A stretch of 64,000 nt of DNA from Triglochin maritima (GCA_963682175.1 OY821784.1:36127621-36191620); one strand, 5' to 3'; shown: positions 36,100-47,700, counted from the first letter of the stretch. The notes: generated from the letters alone by a model not told the origin. Program-made: numbers and translations.

Positions 36100-37800
36100 A
36101 GAAGGTGTTTTGCTACAGTACACCACATAAGTGTCCAAATTGGTCATATGCATCTGTTTTTTCGGTATTGCCGCATATACACCTACAAGTCGACATATTT
36201 GCGCATATACACCTCTGCCGTTAGTAGACCCCACTCTATCACTATAACCGTTCAACGGTGTTAGACAATTTGCAAATCAAACCTCGTAAAATCCAGATGT
36301 CTTTAATTCTAAAAACAAAAAATCTCATGAAAAATCAAATTGTCTAATACTCTTCACTCTTTAACTTTAACTCTCTCTTGAATCTCTCTCTCATTTCTCC
36401 CTCTCAACTCTTTCACTCTCACTCTCTCTCATCCCTCATTCTCTATCTTTCTTGAATCTCTCTCTCCTCTCTCTCCTCCATCTTTCTCTTTCTTGAATCT
36501 TTCTCTTTCTCTCTCTTCCATCTTTCTCTCTCTTGAATCTTTCTCTCTCTCCTTTCTCGCTCTCCAATCTTTCACTCTCTCTCTCATCCCACTTTATCTC
36601 TCTCCACTCAATCACTCTCTCTCATCCCTCTTTCTCTCTCTCTCTCCTTTCTCTCTCTCTCTCCTTTCTCTCTCTCCACTCTTTCACTCCCTCTCTCTCT
36701 TGAATCTTTCTTTCTCCTTTCTACCTCCACTCTTTCACACTCTCTTCCCTTTCTCCATCCCCAAACTTTCACTCTCTCATCCCTCTTTCTCTCTCTCTCT
36801 CTCTCATTCCCCTCTCTCTATCTTGAATCTCTCTCTCCATCTCCACAAAATAGAGAGAGGGGAATGAGAGAGAGATGTTGCATTTTGTGGAGAGAGAGAT
36901 TCAAGATAGAGAGAGGGGAATGAGAGAGAGAGAAAGATGGATGAGAGAGAGTGAAAGTTTGGAGATGGAGAAAGGGAAGAGAGTGTGAAAGAGTGGAGGT
37001 AGAAAGGAGAAAGAAAGATTCAAAAGAGAGAGAGTGAAAGAGTGGAGAGAGAGAAAGGAGAGAGAGAGAGAAGGATGAGAGAGAGTGATTGTGTGGAGAG
37101 AGATAAAGTGGGATGAGAGAGAGAGAGTGAAAGATTGGAGAAAGAGAAAGGAGAGAGAGAAAGAGAAAGATTCAAGAGAGAGAAAGATGGAAGAGAGAGA
37201 AAAAGAGAGAAAGAGAGAGATTCAAGAAAGAGAAAGATGGAGGAGAGAGAAAGAGGGATGAGAGAGAAGTCCGGAACAAGTCTGGACAAGTCTGGAACAA
37301 GTGTAGCACAAGTCTGGACAAGTATGGAACAAGTCTGGACAAGTCTGGAACAAGTCCAGACTTGTTCCAGACTTGTTACAGACTTCTTCCAGACTTGTCC
37401 AGAGAGAGAGAAAGATTCAAGAGAGAGAGAAAGAGAGATTCTAGAAAGATAGAGAATGAGGGATGAGAGAGAGTGAGAGTGAAAAAGTTGAGTGGGAGAA
37501 AGGAGATTGAGAGATTCAAGAGAGAGTTAAAGTTAAAGAGTGAAAAGTGTTACCCAATTTGATTTTTCATGGGGTTTGTTATTTTTACAATTAAGGATAT
37601 TTGGATTTTACGAGGTTTGATTTGCAAATTGTCTAATACCGTTGGACGGTAACGGTGACAGAGTGGGGTCTACTAACGGCAAAGGTGCATATGCGTAAAT
37701 ATGTCGACTTGTAGGTGTATATGCGGCAATACCGAAAAAGCAAGTGCATATAACCAATTTGGACACTTACGGAATGTACTGTAGCAAAAAAATCATTTCT
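36100..37800. mobile_element. Large foldback element with CT/GA-rich arms (about 1.7 kb)
   Basis: The outer arms are near-perfect inverses: TTTGCTACAGTA then AAGTGTCCAAATTGGT on the left, and their complements on the right. They include TAGACCCCACTCT/AGAGTGGGGTCTA at 36225 and 37660. From about 36370 the left arm becomes (CTCTCT)n, mirrored as (GAGAGA)n on the right, with the fold point near 36850. A tandem array of AAGTCTGGACAAGTCTGG units lies at 37265-37400 on one arm only. All long ORFs here are low-complexity Ser/Leu or Arg/Glu readings and not genes. Confidence 0.75.
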
Positions 37801-39179
37801 AGAATGAAACTTTTTTTTGTTTTTCGCACACATTATATTTTCCTGGGTAGATATGTCACGTCACCAATGAGATAAGAAAGGAGAAATTAGTATGAAAGTA
37901 ATTCATTTTTCCTTTGAATTCTAATTTTTTTAAAGGTTTTTTATTTACATTTACAGTTTTTTTTTAGGTTTGTTACGTATGATTCTTAAAATCTTATCTC
38001 AAGAAGAAATTGAGTTCAGTGGTTGGTGACGTCTGATACAATTTTAACTTCGGTTGGAAGCGAAGACATTTGGTTTCGTGTCATTTTTATGTGAATTTGC
38101 AGTTTTATTTGACAAAAATGGAGTTAAAATGTTGGTGGTTGGTTTAAAGTTGCTTAATACGGAACTAAGATAAGTCTTTTGATTGGTTACTCCTTAGAGG
38201 TTGGAGGAGGTAACCGTGAATATTAATTAAGCCATCGCTATCTTTGATTTTTGTTACGATTGACTTAAAGAAATGATGTTTAAACGTTGATACTTGGTTG
38301 TGAAGTTTTTAATTATAAGTTGGAGCAAGGACTTTTTTGTTATTACTTTTTTATATATATTTTTCCAACATATCCTCAACTCCTACGAATTAGTAGCTTA
38401 GGATTCACTTTTCAAAATATTTACTCCCTACTTTGACCCCATTTTTACAAAGGACACATTAATGAGTGGAATAGAAAAACAATAGTTTTCCTACAATTCT
38501 AAGATCATATAAATGAAATCTATCATAATTTAGTGTTCAACTTTTCTTGAAAGGGTCATTGACTGTATAATGCATCAATAAAGAGGGGAGGTCAAAGTCC
38601 GTTTACATCAAGATAAAGACACAAAATGTGTATCAAAATTATGGTCAAACATGTTTACATCTTCTTAAGGGTGCCTTTTTTTTTTCCTTCTCTCGCATCT
38701 CCATTTTCAGTGGAAACTTACGTAAACTTGACTTCTACCATCTTTGGATTAGTGGCAAAGCATCAATTCTCATTAGCGATTATAAAATGCTCGCTTTCTC
38801 TTTAACTACAATTATAGGGGAAATTCAACACCAATAATTTAGGAAGAGTGGTGGAGGTTAGATATTAAAAAAGGGGGGAGAGAAAATAAAAGCCACAAAC
38901 ATCCAAAAATCTGTCCTCACTTGTATTTTAAATAATTATTGATATTTAATGTACCAATGACATGGCAAGATGGGTAATTATCAGAAGAGATGGTATTTTT
39001 TTATGATTAGATTCCTTAAACATCCTTAATTATTCCACAAATTTCTTTCATTCTTTACCATAAAACGTATAATTTTAGTAAGCCATATATGATAAGTGTT
39101 AAATTTGATTTACTTTTAAATTCTTGTTTTTATGCTAGCACTAAATATTTGTTGGCAACTGCAAAATTTTCATATTTTC
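37801..39179. other. Intergenic, nothing recognised
   Basis: AT-rich non-coding sequence with no clear repeat structure. Confidence 0.6.
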
Positions 39180-39830
39180 ATTTTTATACCTTTAAATTAC
39201 TAAAGGGTCCTGATACACAGATGCGGCCACGTTAGAATCATTGATAAGACGTGGGGGGTTCTCTGATAAAGGATGGTTATTTTATTTGTTTCCAAACAAA
39301 TTATGATTTCCAAAATTTTAGAGTTTGTTTTTCAAAAAAACACATGATTGTTCACATTCTGTCCATATTCAGTCCAAAATGGACACAGTTCTGGACACGA
39401 TTGTCCACACTCCACACTTTGTCCATACTCAGTTCAGAATGGATACAGTTCTAGACACGATTGTCCAAACTCAGTCCAAAATGGACCCAATTATGAACAC
39501 GATTGTCCAGTGATGGACATGATTGTCCAGAATGTGTCCAGACTCAGTCTAGAGACTCCACACAGTCCAAACTTTGGACACGATTGTCCAATTTGTCCAG
39601 ACTCAGTCCATAATGGTTATGATTTAGTCCAGACTTGTCCAGAATGTGAATAATTTTGTCTTTATTTGGAAGGAAAACCCCAAAATTTTGGGAAATCACA
39701 AATTATTTGGAAACAAATAAAGTCATCCTCTTTTATCGTTAAACCCCCGCCCCGTAACAATAGTGATAATGTGGTTACTGACTTGGTTGCAAAAATCAGA
39801 GACGCATGCGTCCAATGATTGTTTTCCATT
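39180..39830. mobile_element. Inverted-repeat element with a central GTCCAGACT minisatellite
   Basis: Flanking arms around 39280-39340 and 39665-39725 are inverses (TTTATTTGTTTCCAAA and CCAAAATTTTGG parts are visible in both). Between them, 39358-39650 is a degenerate tandem repeat of TTGTCCAGACTCAGTCC-like units with interspersed GGACACGATTGTCC hairpins. Outer ends are approximate and no duplication was identified. Confidence 0.5.
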
Positions 39831-40543
39831 ACTAAATTGTCAATTGAGCACCCATAATCAAAGATATAAATCACATAATGATCAATGCACCCAAAATTAA
39901 ATTTTGTTACATTTTAGTAGAGAGTATTTTGTTTTAAAATAGGCACCATCAAGGAACTCTTCTTTTTTATTATAAAAGTCATTTTATTAACCTTTTCTAC
40001 TATACTCTAAACTATATCTTGATATGCGATCTACTTTGCCGGGGCTCACAAAAGCATTACATGGATTGTCTTATTTAGGCCATGTTCAGCCCTGAGGGCA
40101 TGTTCAACAGGGTGTGGGAAAAATGCCGCTCATTGGCGCCTTGGCGGCAATTTTTCGCACCCCTCAATGGAGGTGCAAAACCAAGCGTTGGGGTGTCTAG
40201 TTTCCTGCTCCCGTGGCCTCCACCCATTGGTGTGTATTTTTATTTTTTTAAGTTAGTTAAAATTTTATATTAATTAATGTAAATAGTTTAAAATAGTTTA
40301 ATTTGTAAATTAATTAGTTTATTTATAGTTTAATTTGTAGAAATAAATCAACGAGTTATGATAACTATTTTTGTAATTTTTTCTCTTCATTTTAGTTAAA
40401 TTTCATTAGATAATCCTGTAAATTAAAAAAGCATAGTAGACCAACAATAAAATTAATAAAGCCTAATCACGAGCACACAAAAAGTACACAGAGCAATACA
40501 TACAAAGGAACGAAACACAATGAGGAAGAATGATTTTTATTAA

Positions 40544-42217
40544 GGGTCATTTGCTTGAGTAGACCTCAAAAGGTGCACAATTGGTTAAATACCCCTGAGT
40601 TTTTACTATTCACTTGGGTACACCTCGTTGCACTGCATATTGCTTGCATGCCCTCGGACCGTTTGTGGGGCCCATTCCGTTAAATTTTCTGTTGGTTTAT
40701 TTACAAAACACACCCTCTAAATTTCAAATATCCTTAATATTAAATATAAAAACACAAAACAAATATTTTCTTTACAAACACACCCCTTCTTCTTATTCTC
40801 TCTCTTTTATTCTCTCTCTACTCTCTCTCTCTCCACTCTCTCTTGTTTTCTCTCTCCTCTCTTCTCATTCTCTCATTCTCTCTCTCTCGCTACTCTCTCT
40901 ATTGTTCTCTCTCTCTCCTCTCTCTCTACTCTCTCTCCTCTATCTACTCTCTCTCTCTCTCTCTTCGGTTCTCTCTCCTCTCTCTACTCTCTCTCTCTCT
41001 CTCTCTTCGGTTCTCTCTCCTCTCTCTCTACTCTCTCTCCTATCTCTACTCTCTCTCCTCTCTCTACTCTCTCTCTCTCTTCGGTTCTCTCTCCTCTCTC
41101 TCCTCTCTCTACTCTCTCTCTCTCTTTGGTTCTCTCTTCTCATTCTCTCATTCTCTCTCTCTCCTATTCTCTCTCCTCTCTCTCTCTCTCATGTTCTCTC
41201 TTCTCCGGAAGACAGTCCCAACACAGACGGTATGCACGTCCAGGAGAGCCAGAACGTTTTCATTACCAATTCCACGATTGCATCAGGTGATAATTAAACC
41301 CATGGTTATATAAATAGTCACTTATGAATTTATATAAACTAAACCAATATTTGTTTTTTAAATTGGTGCAGGAGATGACTGCATTGCTGTTGGAAGGGGA
41401 TCTTCAAATATCAATATTACCAAAATAACATGTGGTCCTGGGCATGGCATCAGGTACGCTACATCTAAGTTTGGAAGAGAGAGAGGACAGGAGAGAGAGT
41501 AGAGAGAGAGTAGAGAGAGGAGAGAGAGTAGAGAGAGAGAGGAGAGAGAACCGAAGAGAGAGAGGAGAGAGAATGAGAAGAGAGAACCGAAGAGAGAGAG
41601 AGAGAGAGTAGAGAGTAGAGAGAGGAGAGAGAGTAGAGAGAGGAGAGAGAGAGAACAATAGAGAGAGTAGCGAGAGAGAGAGAGAATGAGAAGAGAGAAC
41701 CGAAGAGAATGAGAAGAGAGAACCGAAGAGAGAGAGAGAGAGAGTAGAGAGAGGAGAGAGAGTAGAGAGAGGAGAGAGAGAGAGAACAATAGAGAGAGTA
41801 GCGAGAGAGAGAAAAGAGAAAACAAGAGAGAGAGAGTGGAGAGTAGAGAGAGAAAGAGAGGGGAGAGAGAGAATAAAAGAGAGAGAATAAAAGAGAGAGT
41901 AGCGAGATGGAGGAGAGAGAAAACAAGAGAGAGTGGAGAGTAGAGAGAGAATAAAAGAGAGAGAATAAGAAGAAGGGGTGTGTTTGTAAAGAAAATATTT
42001 GTTTTGTGTTTTTATATTTAATATTAAGGATATTTGAAATTTAGAGGGTGTGTTTTGTAAATAAACCAACAGAAAATTTAACGGAATGGGCCCCACAAAC
42101 GGTCCGAGGGCATGCAAGCAATATGCAGTGCAACGAGGTGTACCCAAGTGAATAGTAAAAACTCAGGGGTATTTAACCAATTGTGCACCTTTTGAGGTCT
42201 ACCCAAGCAAATGACCC
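40544..42217. mobile_element. Pack-MULE-like foldback element with captured polygalacturonase fragment
   Basis: Ends GGGTCATTTGCTTG and its inverse are flanked by a perfect 9-bp duplication TTTTATTAA (40535-40543 and 42218-42226). About 250 bp of unique inverted arm on each side is followed by long CT-rich (left) and GA-rich (right) simple repeats. A unique gene fragment sits in the centre (41200-41475). The 9-bp duplication points to Mutator-type transposition. The element has no transposase and would depend on one elsewhere. Confidence 0.88.
41204..41475 (+). pseudogene. Captured fragment of a polygalacturonase (GH28) gene, two exon pieces and one intron
   Basis: Translating the plus strand gives SPNTDGMHVQESQNVFITNS up to a GT donor at about 41288. 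After an AG acceptor at about 41370 it reads [12 protein letters not shown] and [16 protein letters not shown] and CGPGHG are the consecutive catalytic-region motifs of plant polygalacturonases. The retained intron (about 82 bp, GTGATAATT...TTGGTGCAG) shows the piece was copied from genomic DNA, not mRNA. Both ends of the gene are missing, so no enzyme can be made. It is a hitch-hiking gene piece. Confidence 0.85.
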
Positions 42218-42226
42218 TTTTATTAA

Positions 42227-42870
42227 TTGTGTTTTATTTTAATTTCGAAGTCTAGTTATGGTAACACGCGTTTAATTTTTAATAAAATTTATTTTCAATT
42301 ATCTGTAAATATTCACATTAATTGTAATAATTCGTGATAAATAAATTATGTGATATAATTAATTGAAATCACGGAATATTAAAAAAAGGAAAAATAAATG
42401 AGGTGGAAGTGAGAGAGTATTGATGCAACCAAGTTGACTTTCTTGAGTTAGTTGTGGTTGAGAGGTAAATAGTAGAAAGAAAAAATAAGAAAATTTCATG
42501 TTAATTTGACTAAAGAAGAAAATTTATGAAAATGTCAAGTCATGTTCATGACATTTTCTTAAATGTCAACCTAGTGAAATGAGTCATCTCTCATCTATAA
42601 CTTCACATCTCAACTATAACTTCTACCCACAAATGTGAATTTTGACACATCAATGATCTCATACTTCGACCTTATTTATTTTTCTATTCTTTTTAATTTT
42701 CCACAATTCCATTTAATTACGTCGCATAATTTATTTATCATAAATTATTACAATTAAATGTGAATATTTACAAATAATTGAAAATAATTTTTATTAAATA
42801 TTAAACATGCATTACCATAACTAGACTTCGAAATTAAAATAAAACACAACTAATAAAAATCATTCTCATT
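42227..42870. repeat. Long palindrome (about 640 bp) interrupted by the Pack-MULE
   Basis: TTGTGTTTTATTTTAATTTCGAAG at the left is mirrored at about 42830-42860, with the fold centre near 42545 (CATGTTCATGACATTTTC). The left arm continues on the far side of the Pack-MULE: 40520-40543 (AATGATTTTTATTAA) is the inverse of the outer right arm near 42850-42880. The original palindrome was therefore split by the insertion. Confidence 0.75.
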
Positions 42871-43887
42871 CACCATTTTGTTTATAACGCTGATTGATGT
42901 TCTCGATGAAGTCATCTTTGAGTTGCAAATGTTTACGACGATATTAAACATTATCTCTATCGTCCAAGTACACATGTTGATATCAATAATGTGACCGGAC
43001 CTCATAACCACAACTCACAAATAATGTCAATTTGTCAAATTAACATTCTCTTTCTTTCATATTATTTCTTTTTCCCTCATTTATAATTTTCAAAAATAAC
43101 CAAATAATTAACTTATTGTATTTATGCAAAATAATTATTAATTCTAAGTACTTCTCTAAATTATAATAATCAATCTAAAATTAATTAGTAAAAAATAAAT
43201 TTTAATTAAAATTGAGTACGTAATTAACTTAATTAAACTAAATTTAATGAAAGTAATTAACAATATATATTTAATTAAAGTAATTAGCAAAATCATTTTA
43301 TTTAAAAAAAGTTAATTAATTTACAAAAAAAATAAAACCAAAAATACTATAAAACACACAAAAAAATCCCAACCGTGGAGAGCAGGCCACCCACGCGGGA
43401 TTTTGTTTTTGCCCTCGTTGGGGAGGCCTCATAGGATAAAAACAGGAAAATGAAATAGAAAAATGAGTTGTCGTAGTGCCATCCAACTAAATTTCCCGAG
43501 ATACCAGTGTGGGTATTATAAATTCATGAATTCTTCAAATTTTCGAAAATTTCGAAACTTTCATTGGATTCACAAATTTGTCATTGTCGCATTCGCACGG
43601 ATGCATTGCAATATTTTTTTCTTTGATATTTCCAAAACCTATAGAAAATCGACCACATAGTTGACTTTCAAATAAAAAGAGCTCACAGACATTTTTTTCT
43701 AGAATTTTGATTAATGGAAAGTGACTATATTTTAGGGGCTCCAGCTATTGGAGTTACAAAAAAAACATGCCACCAACTTAGAAAAAAATAAAGATCTCAC
43801 AAACTTGATTTCTTGATAGGATCCCCAACTGAACTCAGTCGGGTTTACATAAAATAATTTTTAAATTTAGTTTCCTCTATAAAAAAA
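42871..43887. other. Intergenic AT-rich sequence
   Basis: No gene recognised. Runs of AATTAATTAA-type sequence at 43100-43330 precede a GGGAGGCCTC motif near 43420. That motif loosely mirrors GAGGGCATGTTC near 40097, so a larger Harbinger-like element might span 40097-43430, but I could not prove ends. Confidence 0.4.
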
Positions 43888-44142
43888 CTGAATTACTAAA
43901 CATCGCCCCAAAATTACTTAAATCGCCCCTTGAAATTACCAAATTGCCCTTCTCTCATTTCTACTGCTATAACGCGACATTTTACCCTCCTATCACACAT
44001 TTCTCTTCATCTTCCTCTTATAATCATAAAAAATAATGTTTTGAAGGTCAGTAATGAGCCAACGGACGCCCCAGTGTACTCGAATCTGGTAAAATATCTA
44101 ACATCTTTTTAATAAAAAAATAATAAAAAATAATAAAAAATT

Positions 44143-44365
44143 ACGGGCGTCCGACGGAGCCGCCCCCACGTAGGAGGGGGCGTCTGGGTAAGACGCCTCC
44201 CCCATGGGGGAGGCGTTTTACCCAGACGCCTCCCCCATAAGGGAGGCGTGTTACCCAGACGCCCCGCCCAAGGGGGAGGCGTCTGGGTAAAACGCCTCCC
44301 CCATGGGGGAGGCGTCTTACCCAGACGCCCCCTCCTACGTGGGGGCGGCTCCGTCGGACGCCCGT
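44143..44365. repeat. GC-rich hairpin array (GACGCC...CCATGG...GGCGTC)
   Basis: Tandem palindromes with a CCCCCATGGGGG core alternate with CTGGGTAA spacers. The outer ends (ACGGGCGTCCGACGGAGCCG and its inverse) close the array as one large hairpin. Confidence 0.85.
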
Positions 44366-44837
44366 AAATTTTTTTATTATTATTATTAAGATAATTGATT
44401 ATAATTTTAGATAATTGTTAAATTAATTAATTAATAAGTTAATAATTACTATATTCGGGTGACTGATACCCCTTCGGTACACCGAAAATTCAAAAATTTC
44501 CAGAACCAACAATTTCAAAATCCAAAAAATTTCCAGGGGGCGCTGCCCCCTTGCCACCCCCGCCACCTCACCGGCGAGGTGGAATGCCGCTCGCTCACCG
44601 GGGAGCGAGACCCCCGACCGACCTGTCGAGGTGGTATTTGTAAGTAAGGATGTTTTACCGCCAGGGGATTTTGGATCTTAAAAAATGTTGAATCTGGAAA
44701 TTATTTGAATCTTCATCACTTGCAAAAAACTCATTGTAATCCGACCGGTTACCACCAAAAACTTGCAAAGAAACGTCAAATAATTTGAGATAACACACCG
44801 TATAATTTTAATTTAACAAAAAAATTAAAAAAAAACG

Positions 44838-45058
44838 GGACGTCTGGCTAAGACGCCTCCACCATGGTTGAGGCGTCTGGCTAAGACGCCTGTACCATGG
44901 TGGAGGCGTCTTAGCCAGACGCCTGCACCATGGTCGGGACGTCTGGCTAAGACGCCTGTACCATGGTGGAGGCGTCTGGCTAAGACGCCTGTACCATGGT
45001 GGAGGCGTCTTAGCCAGACGCCTCCACCATGGTACAGGCGTCTTAGCCAGACGCCCGA
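44838..45058. repeat. Second GC-rich hairpin array of the 43.9-kb element
   Basis: Repeats of GACGCCT.CACCATGGTGGAGGCGTC with TGGCTAA spacers. The reading frame across it yields only repeated RLAKTPVPWW peptides and is not a gene. Confidence 0.85.
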
Positions 45059-45281
45059 GTCGGAAAAAAAAATCCGCCTCCGTTATTTCGCCTAATCTAG
45101 GTGGTTCGTCAGATATTTTCGTGGTGTTGGTACTAGGAATGTTAGTAAAACTGAGTCAAAAACCTTGTTTAAAGACACGGGACGATATGGGTATTAAATA
45201 TATTGTTAAGGGTAATTTGGTAATTTCAAGGGGCGATTTAAGTAGTTTTGGGGCGACGTTTAGTAGTTTCCTAAAAAAAAG

Positions 45282-45822
45282 ATGAGATTATTTACAAAAT
45301 CGAATCCCAAATAATAATTTCAAACATTGCCAAAGGCGATTTGACCACACTCTTCAGGGGTATAAAATATTTTAAATTACAAAAAACTCAAAATTGTTAT
45401 CATTTCCTTTGTCATTGCTACTACATCCATTATATAATATTAACTTAATGGCCATCAATATCAAAAGGCACTAATTAATACACCATTAGTGCAAGATCTA
45501 GTAATGATGGGTGGATTAGTGTAGATAACTACATCCACATTTAAACTACAACTGCTGATCAAACAAAAAAAATTGCTCACATTTCCAATCCAACTTGGAT
45601 TGCACCACCATAAAATTCATTATTCATAGGAAGAAAAAGGTGGGTTCTAGACCCAAACAAAGCAACAGTCTACACTTACCCAGGACTGGGTTTCCTTGTT
45701 TCATTAGTGGACTTATTGTACCTAAAATGTTTTAGTTTAGGTCAATTTGGTGTCCTGCTCTTCCTAATCACAAAGTTCAACAACCACCACCCTCGAAAGG
45801 AAATTTACCCACCTGTGCTTTA
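45282..45822. other. Intergenic, nothing recognised
   Basis: AT-rich non-coding sequence between two transposons. Confidence 0.6.
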
Positions 45823-46377
45823 GGCCATCCCTTAACGCACAAAAAACACGGTCGTGATGAGGTCGGTCATCTTCGACCGAATTTTTTTTTTTTGTTAACG
45901 CTGAAAAACAGCGGTTGAAGATGTCTGGGTCATCGACCTGGGCGTTTCAACGCCCGGGTCGACGACCCGGTTGTCTAGGTTAGCCAACCCGGACGCGCCA
46001 CGTGGCGCGTCCGGGTTGAATTTTATTTTATTTTTTATTTTTTTTTGTTTTGATTTTTGTTTTGATTTTTTTTAATTTTTTTGTTTGAGTTTTTTTATAA
46101 TTTTTTTTTTTGAAAATTCGTTTTATAATTGTTTTGATTTTTTAGAAATTTTTTAAATTTTTTTAAAATTTTAACCAAGATGGACCCCGAAATGATGTGG
46201 AGGAGAGATGTTGGTTGTTGTGGGTTGTGTTGGGTTGTGGTTAAGAGATGAATAGTGTAGGAAAGAGAAGAAGGTGGGTTGAGGAAAGAGAAAGCTGATG
46301 TGGAAGAGTGAGAAAGCTGATTTTGAAGAGAGAGAGAGCTGATGACCGGGTCGTACAGGTCATGGTCAGTGATGGCC
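45823..46377. mobile_element. Tourist-like MITE (555 bp)
   Basis: Ends GGCCATC in inverted orientation, with TTA duplicated at 45820-45822 and 46378-46380. It is closely similar inside to the copy at 25124, including the ACGCGCCACGTGGCGCGT palindrome and the T-rich interior. Confidence 0.78.
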
Positions 46378-46719
46378 TTAGTGTCATATCAACCTCTAAA
46401 AGTCAAGCACTTAAACATTATCAAATATCAATCTTCTTTTGGTGCTATTTACAAGTAGTCAATTGCGATTTTACCTTTCTTAAGGCTATCTTTGTAAAGT
46501 GGTGAAATTAAAAATAGTTTTTTTCCCAGAAGTGATAGAAGGCCTAAAAGGAGGGGGAAAATATAATCTGTCATAAAGTGAACGATATTTGGAATCAACT
46601 CAAAACAAATAAAACATAAAACAACTATGGAAGGAGAAAAACTAGAAGTTTTTATTTATCTTAATCTACATAAAGATAAGGAAATTTTTTCAAAATAATC
46701 AAAAAAAAAATAAAAAATT

Positions 46720-47700
46720 GGAAGAATATGCACTTTTTGAAAACTTAATTGGCAAAATATGCACATTAAAAACGGCACCACAGGTGCCGTTTTTCATTAA
46801 CTAAAAACGACATCACTGATGCCGTTTTTACACTTGATAAAAACGGCATCAGTGATGCCGTTTTTACCTGGGAAATTTTTTTCTTGGTTTCGAGATGTTT
46901 ATTTTAGCTAAGTTATGTTGAACAAGCAACGGGTCGGTCGGGGGTCTCGCTCCCCGGTGAGCGAGCGGCGTTCCACCTCGCCGGTGAGGTGTCGGGGGTT
47001 GAAAGGGGGCAGCGCCCCCTGGAATTTTTTTTGGATCTTTAAATTGTTTGATATAGATTTTTTTAATCCAAAACATACTTGCATAAAACTCGTTGTAATC
47101 CAACCTGTTACCACAATAATACAAATTTATAACCCATACACTTTATCCTTGTGGCTCATGATGCCCGCATATGTAGGTCTTTTTTTGTTCTAGAGATGGA
47201 TGAACATATGGACGTATAGTTCTTGGTAAGTCTTATTACATACTTTTGGATCTTTAAATTGTTTGATCTGGAAATTTTTTAATCGAAAACATACTGATTG
47301 TGACGGGGTTGTAGATCATTTTTTTTGCAATGAGTTTTATGCAAGTATGTTTTAGATTAAAAAAATCTATATCAAACAATTTAAAGATCCAAAAAAAATT
47401 CCAGGGGGCGCTGCCCCCTTTCAACCCCCGCCACCTCACCGGCGAGGTGGAATGCCGCTCGCTCACCGGTGAGCGAGACCCCCGACCGACTCGTTGCTTG
47501 TTCAACATAACTTAGCTAAAAGCAACATCTCGAAACCAAGAAAAAAAATTCCCAGGTAAAAACGACATCACTGATGCCATTTTTATCAAGTGTAAAAACG
47601 GCATCAGTGATGTCGTTTTTAGTTAATGAAAACGGCACCTGTGGTGCCGTTTTTAATGTGCATATTTTATCAATTAAGTTTTCAAAGTGCATATTCTTCC
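46720..47700. mobile_element. Foldback MULE-like element (981 bp) with GGCATCAGTGATGCC hairpins
   Basis: Ends GGAAGAATATGCAC and its inverse. The 9-bp flanks TAAAAAATT (46711-46719) and AAAAAAATT (47701-47709) match at 8 of 9 positions. Each arm holds three AAAAACGGCA...TGCCGTTTTT hairpins and then a GC-rich module (GGGGCAGCGCCCCC; CTCACCGG.GAGCG). The two arms are nearly perfect inverses, so the whole element can fold back. No protein-coding gene is present. Confidence 0.75.

Larger units (their letters stand above)
43888..45271. mobile_element. Non-autonomous relative of MULE-B (1.4 kb)
   Basis: The left end (ACTAAACATCGCCCCAAAAT) is almost identical to the left end of MULE-B at 53565. The right end is its inverse (TTTGGGGCGACGTTTAGTAG). 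Flanks are A-rich and share TAAAAAAA. It keeps the left mini-exon (ATGAGCCAACGG...CGAATCTG|GTAAAA, start near 44054). A degraded right mini-exon has ATA in place of the ATG. Two GC-rich hairpin arrays lie at 44143-44365 and 44838-45058. No transposase or PMD sequence is present. Confidence 0.82.

Noticed and set aside
36493..37452. Long Ser/Leu-rich and Arg/Glu-rich ORFs on both strands
   Set aside because: They are translations of CT/GA simple repeats in the foldback arms, with no domain and with equally long frames on the opposite strand.
40614..42147. ORFs of 227 and 247 codons beginning with the same peptide on opposite strands
   Set aside because: They start in the inverted arms of the Pack-MULE, so they mirror each other, and continue through CT/GA repeats. 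Only the short polygalacturonase part is meaningful.
40097..43430. A large Harbinger-like element enclosing the palindrome and Pack-MULE
   Set aside because: GAGGGCATGTTC and the inverse of GGGGAGGCCTC are only loosely similar, and no matching target duplication was found.
44143..45058. Regularly spaced repeats resembling a CRISPR array
   Set aside because: The units are self-complementary hairpins with nearly identical spacers inside a plant transposon, not direct repeats with unique spacers.
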